The notes below the pieces were generated by a model. That model was not told the origin of the DNA. It made no database searches and worked only from the letters and a program-made list of their open reading frames with translations. This document shows, piece after piece, positions 58,630 through 64,000 of a stretch of DNA of 64,000 nt. Each line of letters starts with the position of its first letter. The first letter of the stretch is position 1. The DNA comes from CAZTDU01 sp050248795 (GTDB lineage: Bacteria; Pseudomonadota; Gammaproteobacteria; Burkholderiales; SG8-39): NCBI GenBank assembly GCA_050248795.1, contig JBFWRS010000014.1, positions 21,748 through 85,747 of the forward strand. The letters run 5' to 3'. The position numbers and the translations under genes were made by a program.

Positions 58630-59633
58630 TGTTGGGCAGCCATGCGTCCGGAAATGCGCTCGATGACGCGATTCTCTACCGCGTCGGCGGCGCGGCGGAG
58701 TGCCTGGGAGAAGGCGAACTCGTCGGCCGAGCCGTGGCTCTTGATGACGATCCCGCGCAGGCCGAGCAGATTGGCACCGTTGTAGCCGCCGGGATCCATG
58801 CGGCGCTTCAGCGCCTTCAGCACCGGCAAGGCGACCAGTGCGGCAAGCCTGCGCAACGGGCTGCGCGAGAACTCCTCGCGCAGGAATCGCACGATCATCT
58901 TCGCCACCCCCTCGGATGCCTTCAGCGCAACGTTGCCGACGAAACCGTCGCAGACCACGATATCGGTGGTTCCCTTGTAGATGTCGTCGCCTTCGACATT
59001 GCCATGGAAATTCAGGCCGCTCTCCCGCAGCAGCTCGGCGGCGCGCTTGACCGTTTCGTTGCCCTTGATGTCCTCGACGCCGATGTTGAGCAGGCCCACC
59101 GAAGGGCGCTCGCGGTGTTCGACTGCCTCGACCAGCATCGCACCCATGACGCCGAACTGCATCAGCTGCTCCGACGTGCAGTCGACGTTGGCACCGAGGT
59201 CAAGCATGTAGGTGAACCCGCCGCGCTCGTTCGGCAGCACCGTCGCAATCGCCGGACGGTCGATGCCGGGCAGCGTTTTGAGCACGAACCTCGAAATCGC
59301 CATCAGTGCGCCGGTGTTGCCGGCGCTGACGCAGGCATCGGCCGCGCCGTCCTTGACGAGGTTGATAGCCACGCGCATTGAGGAGTCCTTCTTGAAGCGC
59401 AGCGCCTGTGCCGGCGGTTCGTCCATGCCCACGACCTCGCTGGCCCCTTGCACGCGGATGCGCTCCCCGGCGGCGGCACCATGCGCCGCGAGTTCGCGCC
59501 CGAGTGCATCGGCGGGACCGACCAGGACGATCGCCGCGTCGTCGTGTCCGCGCAGGAACGCGAGCGCCGCCGGTACGGTGACCGACGGGCCGTGATCGCC
59601 TCCCATGCAATCCACGGCAACCGTGACCTTCAT
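58626..59633 (-). CDS. plsX: phosphate acyltransferase PlsX
   Basis: A 335-residue enzyme that makes acyl-phosphate from acyl-ACP for phospholipid synthesis. It opens VTVAVDCMGGDHGPSVTVPAAL and holds NTGALMA and LLNIGVEDIKGNE. It lies between rpmF and fabH in the usual order. Confidence 0.95.
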   Translation of the reverse strand: MKVTVAVDCMGGDHGPSVTVPAALAFLRGHDDAAIVLVGPADALGRELAAHGAAAGERIRVQGASEVVGMDEPPAQALRFKKDSSMRVAINLVKDGAADACVSAGNTGALMAISRFVLKTLPGIDRPAIATVLPNERGGFTYMLDLGANVDCTSEQLMQFGVMGAMLVEAVEHRERPSVGLLNIGVEDIKGNETVKRAAELLRESGLNFHGNVEGDDIYKGTTDIVVCDGFVGNVALKASEGVAKMIVRFLREEFSRSPLRRLAALVALPVLKALKRRMDPGGYNGANLLGLRGIVIKSHGSADEFAFSQALRRAADAVENRVIERISGRMAAQQ

Positions 59634-59678
59634 GCGCGGGTGCGCGCGCCTACGCCGCCCACAGCTGGCGCTGCGGGC

Positions 59679-59858
59679 CTACTCGTCCCTGCCCTTGGCG
59701 ACCTTCTTGCCGCGGTAGTAGCCCGTCGGACTTATGTGGTGGCGAAGGTGAACCTCGCCGGTGGTCGGCTCAACGGCCAACGGCGGCTTGGTGAGGAAGT
59801 CATGGGCGCGATGCATGCCACGCTTTGACGGGGATTTCTTGTTCTGCTGAACAGCCAT
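59679..59858 (-). CDS. rpmF: 50S ribosomal protein L32
   Basis: A 59-residue basic protein, MAVQQNKKSPSKRGMHRAHD at the start and LRHHISPTGYYRGKKV near the end, as in E. coli L32. It has no cysteines, so it is the zinc-independent form. ATG 59858 is chosen by homology. Confidence 0.96.
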   Translation of the reverse strand: MAVQQNKKSPSKRGMHRAHDFLTKPPLAVEPTTGEVHLRHHISPTGYYRGKKVAKGRDE

Positions 59859-59874
59859 TCGATTGCTCCTTCGA

Positions 59875-60375
59875 TTAATTCGTCTTCCCGCCGCCCAACA
59901 GGCCACGCAGGCCCGCGAACGGCACATTCTGTCCGGCGGCCCGGCCTTCGGGCCGCCTCGCGCAGATCTCGTGCCGCGGCGCCAGCGGCACCAGCAGCAG
60001 CACTTCGTCCTCGATCAGGTCACGCACCGGCATTTCCACACCAGCGAGGATGCGCTCCGGCCCGTCGGCCCCCAGCACGTCATCGGCTTCGATTTCCGCC
60101 TGGCTGCGCGCCAGCACCAGCATCGAACGCGCATCGAACCTGTACGACAGCGCTTCGAGGCAGCGCTGGCAAGTCAACTGCAACTCGCCCGCGACGCACA
60201 CTTCCAGCGCGGGCCTGCCCATGCTGTCACGCTTGCCCTCGATCCTGTAATCGACTCCCCCCGCAGCGTCGCGCAACATGTCCTGCAGGCGCGGCAAGTC
60301 CGCCACAGGCCAGTTGCCGCTCACCACTCCGCCGGTCCCACCAAACTCGAAACCGTCTATGTACCGCTGCGGCAT
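59875..60375 (-). CDS. yceD: DUF177/YceD family protein
   Basis: A 166-residue protein of the YceD family, the bacterial relative of a plant plastid factor for 23S rRNA accumulation. The conserved core is LTCQRCLEALSYRFDAR, with two cysteines. It is first in the yceD-rpmF-plsX-fab operon and is divergent from maf. Role in rRNA processing is by family knowledge only. Confidence 0.9.
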   Translation of the reverse strand: MPQRYIDGFEFGGTGGVVSGNWPVADLPRLQDMLRDAAGGVDYRIEGKRDSMGRPALEVCVAGELQLTCQRCLEALSYRFDARSMLVLARSQAEIEADDVLGADGPERILAGVEMPVRDLIEDEVLLLVPLAPRHEICARRPEGRAAGQNVPFAGLRGLLGGGKTN

Positions 60376-60385
60376 GAGGGGGCGA

Positions 60386-60415
60386 ATGATATCATTTCCG
60401 AAAAAATCATGTCAA
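60386..60415 (-). promoter_or_regulatory. sigma-70 promoter of the yceD-rpmF-plsX-fab operon
   Basis: A perfect -35 TTGACA (60410-60415) and a -10 TATCAT (60386-60391) are 18 bases apart on the minus strand. The -10 is half of a perfect palindrome ATGATATCAT (60386-60395) that offers the same -10 to maf on the other strand. The predicted start is only a few bases before the yceD ATG. Confidence 0.65.
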
Positions 60416-60424
60416 AACAAAGCC

Positions 60425-61012
60425 ATGTCATCGCCAAGACAGCTCGTGCTCGCATCGACTTCCCGCTACAGGCGGCAGCTGCTGGAGCGTCTGGGGCTGC
60501 CCTTCGCATGCGCGAATCCGGCCCTGGACGAGACGCCGCTCGCGGGGGAAGCGCCGGCGGAGCGCGCGATGCGACTCGCCACCTGCAAGGCGCAGGCGGT
60601 GCGGGACGCGTGGCCCGATGCCCTGATCATCGGCTCCGACCAGGTTGCCGCGCTGGACGGCACGCAACTGGACAAGCCGGGCACGCACGAGAATGCGGTT
60701 CACCAGCTCCAGCTGGCGAGCGGGCGCACGGTCCGTTTCGACACCGCGGTCGTGCTGCTGGACGGCGCTAGCGGCGAAGTGCGATCGCGCCTGGTGCCGT
60801 GCCGGGTGACTTTCCGCGCGCTTGACGCGCACACGATCGACGCCTACCTGCGGCGGGAGCAGCCCTACGACTGCGCCGGCAGCGCGAAGGCCGAGGGCCT
60901 GGGCATCGCCCTCATCGAGCGCATCGACACCGCGGACCCCACGTCCCTGATCGGCCTGCCGCTGATCGCCCTCACCGGCATGCTCGCCGAAGCCGGCGTC
61001 CCGGTGCTGTGA
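60425..61012 (+). CDS. maf: Maf/YceF-family nucleoside triphosphate pyrophosphatase
   Basis: A 195-residue pyrophosphatase that hydrolyses modified nucleotides, in this branch probably 7-methyl-GTP. It opens RQLVLASTSRYRRQLLERLG, holds IIGSDQVAALDG and the Asp/Lys/Glu-rich YDCAGSAKAEGLG motif. ATG 60425 is chosen by homology, since the longer frame overlaps yceD. It converges with sppA across four bases. Confidence 0.92.
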   Translation: MSSPRQLVLASTSRYRRQLLERLGLPFACANPALDETPLAGEAPAERAMRLATCKAQAVRDAWPDALIIGSDQVAALDGTQLDKPGTHENAVHQLQLASGRTVRFDTAVVLLDGASGEVRSRLVPCRVTFRALDAHTIDAYLRREQPYDCAGSAKAEGLGIALIERIDTADPTSLIGLPLIALTGMLAEAGVPVL

Positions 61013-61016
61013 AGCG

Positions 61017-61961
61017 CTAGCGCAAGGCCGGCGACTGGCCGAGCATCACGTCTGCGAGTGCCCCGGCCATGCTGGCGCCGATGCGGCGCGCGAGCTTCTC
61101 GGCGATGTTTTCCTTCTGCGTGTAGTCGACGATGTCCTCGGCCTTGATGACCTCCCGCGCGACGAAATCCAGCGACCCGAGCGCGTCGGCCAGGCCGAGC
61201 CCGATGCTCTTCTCGCCGGTCCAGATCAGGCCCGAGAACATGTCGGGCGATTCCACCAGGCGCTTGCCGCGCCCCTCGCGCACCACGGCGATGAACTGTT
61301 CGTGGATCTCGCCGATCATGCCGGTCACGTGTGCGCGCTGTTTTTCGTCCACCGGCAGGAACGGGTCGAGCAAGCCCTTGTTGTCGCCTGCCGTCAACAA
61401 CCTTCGCTCGACGCCCAGCTTTTCCATCAGTCCGGTGAAACCGAAGCCATCCATGCGCACGCCGATCGAACCGACGATGCTGGATCTGGCGACGTATATG
61501 CGGTCGGCGCCCGCTGCGACGAAATAGCCCCCCGAGGCGCAAACGTCCTCGACCACCGCATACAGCGGAATCGTCGGGTACTTCTGCCGCAGGCGGCGCA
61601 TTTCGTCGTAGATCGCCTGTGCCTGCACCGGGCTGCCGCCCGGGCTGTTGATGCGCACCACGACGCCGCGCGTGCCCTTGTCCTTGAACGCGGAGTTCAA
61701 TGCAGCCATGACCTTCTCGGCGCTGGCATCGGTGCCCGGGCCGATCAATCCGCTGACCTCAACCAGCGCGGTGTGCGTACCCGTTCGCGGCTCGCTGGTC
61801 GCCTTCCAGTCCATTGCCACTACGATCAGGAACGTGATGTAGGCGAAGGTCAGGATCTTGAAGAAGATGCCCCACAGCCGTGCGCGCCGCTGTTCCCTGA
61901 GTGCCGCGAATGCGAGCTTCTCTATGGTTTCCCGTTCCCAGTTGCCGCCGTTATCCGCCAT
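61017..61961 (-). CDS. sppA: S49-family signal peptide peptidase (SppA-like, short form)
   Basis: A 314-residue membrane protease that degrades cleaved signal peptides. One N-terminal membrane helix (about residues 30-50) precedes the Clp-like domain. SPGGSPVQA forms the oxyanion strand, Ser is in CASGGYFVAAGADRI, and a lysine further on completes the dyad. It is the single-domain length, not the 618-residue E. coli form. It overlaps the Rieske gene by 11 bases. Confidence 0.9.
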   Translation of the reverse strand: MADNGGNWERETIEKLAFAALREQRRARLWGIFFKILTFAYITFLIVVAMDWKATSEPRTGTHTALVEVSGLIGPGTDASAEKVMAALNSAFKDKGTRGVVVRINSPGGSPVQAQAIYDEMRRLRQKYPTIPLYAVVEDVCASGGYFVAAGADRIYVARSSIVGSIGVRMDGFGFTGLMEKLGVERRLLTAGDNKGLLDPFLPVDEKQRAHVTGMIGEIHEQFIAVVREGRGKRLVESPDMFSGLIWTGEKSIGLGLADALGSLDFVAREVIKAEDIVDYTQKENIAEKLARRIGASMAGALADVMLGQSPALR

Positions 61962-62310
61962 CTTCGAACCCCATCAGGTAGACCTTGCCGCCGCGCTCCT
62001 CGACGAGGAGCCTGACCAGCGGCGTGCCCTGGCATGGACCGCCAAGGCAACTGCCGTCGCGTGCCGAGTAGGTGGCGCCGTGAGTCGAGCATATCAAATC
62101 GACTCCGGCGGAGTCGAAGAACATCCCCGCCTGCCAGTCGAGTTCCATCGGCATGTGGCCGCAGCGGTTCAGGTAGCCGTGCACGAGGCCGCGATGGCGG
62201 ATGACAAATGCAGGCGTCGTCTCGCCGAAATACTCGACTTCGAAGCGCACGCCCGGGCCCGAATCGGCGAGCGCGGACGACTCGCAGATCAGCCGTTCGC
62301 CTTCAGCCAT
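61951..62310 (-). CDS. Rieske 2Fe-2S protein
   Basis: A 119-residue soluble ferredoxin-like protein. The cluster ligands are Cys50-x-His52 and Cys74-x2-His77. It has no membrane anchor or signal peptide. The place between HAD phosphatase and sppA is conserved in betaproteobacteria. The redox partner is unknown. It overlaps both neighbours. Confidence 0.9.
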   Translation of the reverse strand: MAEGERLICESSALADSGPGVRFEVEYFGETTPAFVIRHRGLVHGYLNRCGHMPMELDWQAGMFFDSAGVDLICSTHGATYSARDGSCLGGPCQGTPLVRLLVEERGGKVYLMGFEDGG

Positions 62311-62939
62311 TCCTGGAGCTCCGCGACGCTGTCCATGCAGGCAAGCGGCGAATGCCGGCGCAGCGAGTCCCCCGGATGCGCGCCGTAGGTCACGGCGACG
62401 GCATCCACGCCGGCGCGCCGTGCCATTTCGAGGTCATGCGAGGTATCGCCGATCATCAGCAGGCGTTCGGCGTCGTGGCCGGTTTCCTCCATCAGTTCGA
62501 GCAGCATCGCCGGGTGCGGCTTCGGATTCGTCTCGTCGGCGCAGCGTGTCGCAACCATGTAGGGGCGCAATCCGGTTGCGTCCAGCGCGCGATCCAGGCC
62601 GCGTCGGCTCTTGCCGGTCGCCACCGCCATGCGGTAGCCGCTCGCGTGCAGGCTGGCGACGAGTTCGGTGACGCCGGCGAACAGTCCCATCGAGTCCTCG
62701 CGCGCGAGGAACTGCCGCCGGTAGGCGTCGATGAACGCGGCGTATCTCCCGGGGGCCAGGTCCGGCACTGCGTGTTGCAGGGAATCCTGCAAGCCGAGCC
62801 CTATGACATGGCTCGCCCGCTCACGGTCGGGCACGCGCAGCCCCATCTCGCGTGCGGCTTCCTGGATGCAGGTCGCGATCGACGAGGTGGAGTCGATCAG
62901 CGTGCCATCCCAGTCGAAGACGATCAGGGAGTAGCGCAT
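62289..62939 (-). CDS. HAD-family hydrolase (phosphoglycolate-phosphatase-like)
   Basis: A 216-residue HAD phosphatase. The nucleophile motif is FDWDGTLIDS (Asp9, Asp11), motif II and III are AVATGKSRRGLD and MIGDTSHDLEMA, and a helical cap lies between. It resembles Gph but could dephosphorylate another small metabolite. It overlaps rluC by 16 bases. Confidence 0.9.
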   Translation of the reverse strand: MRYSLIVFDWDGTLIDSTSSIATCIQEAAREMGLRVPDRERASHVIGLGLQDSLQHAVPDLAPGRYAAFIDAYRRQFLAREDSMGLFAGVTELVASLHASGYRMAVATGKSRRGLDRALDATGLRPYMVATRCADETNPKPHPAMLLELMEETGHDAERLLMIGDTSHDLEMARRAGVDAVAVTYGAHPGDSLRRHSPLACMDSVAELQEWLKANG

Positions 62940-63856
62940 GCGAGGAATTCCGCCATGTCCGGCGGCAGCGGGGAATCCAGCGTGAGGCGCTCGCCGGTCG
63001 CGGGATGCGCAAACGCGATGTGCGCCGCGTGCAGGAACAGCCGCTTCACGCCACGCGGCGCGAGCGTCCTGTTCAGCGCGAAGTCGCCGTACTTGTCGTC
63101 GCCGAGAACCGGGTGGCCCGCATGCGCGAGGTGCACGCGAATCTGGTGAGTGCGCCCGGTCATCAGGCGCAGCTCCAGCAGGCTCCAGCCCGTCCCGGTC
63201 TTCAGGGGCTTCACGCGGGTCAGGGCGCGCATGCCGCCCTGCCTCACTGCAACCCGGCGCTCGCCCTCGCCGGTGACGAACTTGTGCAGGGAGTCGTCCA
63301 GGTCGCGCGCGCCGCCGCGCCAGCGCCCCTTGGCAAGCGCAAGGTAGACCTTCTCCACCTCGCCCTCGCGCAGCATGCGGTGGAGTTCCACCAGCGCACT
63401 GCGCTTCCTGGCGACAACGAGCAGCCCGGAGGTGTCGCGATCGAGGCGGTGCGCCAGTTCGAGGAACCTGGCTTGCGGACGTCGCGCTCGCAAGGTCTCG
63501 ATCACGCCGTGACTGATGCCGCTGCCGCCGTGCACCGCCACCCCGCTGGGCTTGTCGACGACCAGCAGTGCGGCATCCTCGTACACCACCGGCAGGGCGA
63601 CATTGGCTGGCACCGTTGCTGGCGCGCGCTCGGCCATGCGCAGGGGGGGTACGCGCACCCTGTCGCCGCGCTGCAGGCGATACTCCGGCTTGATGCGGCC
63701 GCTGTTGACCCTGACCTCGCCGCTGCGGACGACGCGATAGACATGGCTTTTGGGAACGCCTTTCAGCTGGCGCAGCAGGAAATTGTCGATGCGCTGGCCC
63801 TCGCTTTCCTCGCCTACTTCAAGCAGCGTCGCCCGTGCCTTGCCTAACTCTTTCAT
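62924..63856 (-). CDS. rluC: 23S rRNA pseudouridine synthase RluC
   Basis: A 310-residue enzyme for pseudouridines in 23S rRNA (955, 2504, 2580 in E. coli). An S4 RNA-binding domain covers residues 20-75 (QRIDNFLLRQLKGVPKSHVYR), and the catalytic HRLDRDTSG is at 136-144 with Asp139. ATG 63856 starts the family's usual sequence. RluC beside a divergent promoter towards the right edge fits the common rluC/rne pair. Confidence 0.93.
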   Translation of the reverse strand: MKELGKARATLLEVGEESEGQRIDNFLLRQLKGVPKSHVYRVVRSGEVRVNSGRIKPEYRLQRGDRVRVPPLRMAERAPATVPANVALPVVYEDAALLVVDKPSGVAVHGGSGISHGVIETLRARRPQARFLELAHRLDRDTSGLLVVARKRSALVELHRMLREGEVEKVYLALAKGRWRGGARDLDDSLHKFVTGEGERRVAVRQGGMRALTRVKPLKTGTGWSLLELRLMTGRTHQIRVHLAHAGHPVLGDDKYGDFALNRTLAPRGVKRLFLHAAHIAFAHPATGERLTLDSPLPPDMAEFLACATP

Positions 63857-63868
63857 TTTTAGTATATT
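63840..63868 (+). promoter_or_regulatory. sigma-70 promoter pointing out of the window, probably for rne
   Basis: TTGCCT (63840-63845) and TATATT (63863-63868) are exactly 17 bases apart on the plus strand. The -35 lies inside the first codons of rluC. Confidence 0.55.
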
Positions 63869-64000
63869 CCCGGGCGCTGCTTCGAGTTGCGAGGCACAGG
63901 TTCTGCGATGCGGCGAGCTTGTCTTCTTCTGCATTGACGCCGGGTCCGGAACCTGCAACCCGCCTCCTGTCCGGCCACAGCCGGTCCTGAAACAGCGGTT
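63869..64000 (+). other. leader region of the gene beyond the window, probably the rne 5' untranslated region
   Basis: No coding frame is convincing in the last 132 bases. By position this is the start of a long 5' leader as is usual for rne, which regulates its own message through leader structures. Confidence 0.35.

Noticed and set aside
1..64000. Prophage, transposase, integron or CRISPR structures
   Set aside because: No integrase, transposase, terminal repeats or spaced direct repeats were seen; the three tRNAs have no adjacent integrase gene.

Overview
The window reads as about 64 kb of chromosome from a GC-rich betaproteobacterium, most likely of the Burkholderiales type. The evidence is gene order. 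The run rpoE-rseA-rseB-mucD-glutaredoxin-lepA-lepB-DUF4845-rnc-era-recO-pdxJ-acpS-nagZ, the run rluC-HAD-Rieske-sppA, the run yceD-rpmF-plsX-fabHDG-acpP-fabF, and the DUF4936/DUF4845/DUF1178 proteins together fit that class. I saw no prophage, insertion sequence, CRISPR array or plasmid function.

Positions 1-14407 are accessory catabolism and transport. They hold an IclR regulator with an acyl-CoA synthetase cut by the window edge, two overlapping alpha/beta hydrolases (the second lacks its nucleophile serine), an unaccompanied TAXI-type binding protein, a Na/phosphate cotransporter with PhoU-like tail, trehalose-phosphatase, a TauD/TfdA-type dioxygenase, a DMT exporter, an SLC13 permease and a complete DctPQM TRAP transporter. 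From 14469 to 19158 lies a large membrane-anchored GGDEF-EAL sensor broken by an apparent one-base frameshift near 15200.

Positions 19227-28659 hold tadA and an L,D-transpeptidase, then on the other strand mtnA overlapping a fused class II aldolase/short-chain dehydrogenase, which suggests salvage of methylthioribose or 5-deoxyribose phosphate. GNAT, NRDE/TANGO2, DUF4936 and YgfZ genes follow, then mltG-tmk-holB and an exported ankyrin protein translationally coupled to holB.

Positions 29219-36490 are the most unusual part. Five tightly packed genes encode a NicX-type ring-cleaving dioxygenase homologue, an alpha/beta hydrolase, an acyl-CoA dehydrogenase, a three-domain ACP-FAAL-acyltransferase fusion and an acyl-CoA ligase. 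On the opposite strand comes a 5-oxoprolinase operon (pxpB, pxpC, pxpA) headed by a 2-keto-4-pentenoate hydratase-like gene.

From 39947 to the end the window is mostly core genome on the minus strand: pgsA-tRNA-Gly-Cys-Leu (the E. coli order), uvrC, nagZ, acpS, pdxJ, recO, era, rnc, lepB, lepA, the sigma-E envelope-stress operon, the fatty-acid synthesis operon, and the rluC group. A good promoter at the right edge points out of the window, probably towards rne. Many neighbouring genes overlap by 1 or 4 bases, and several short divergent spacers carry -10-like elements placed almost at the start codons, suggesting short or absent leaders. All functions are inferred from reading the sequence; no database search was run.
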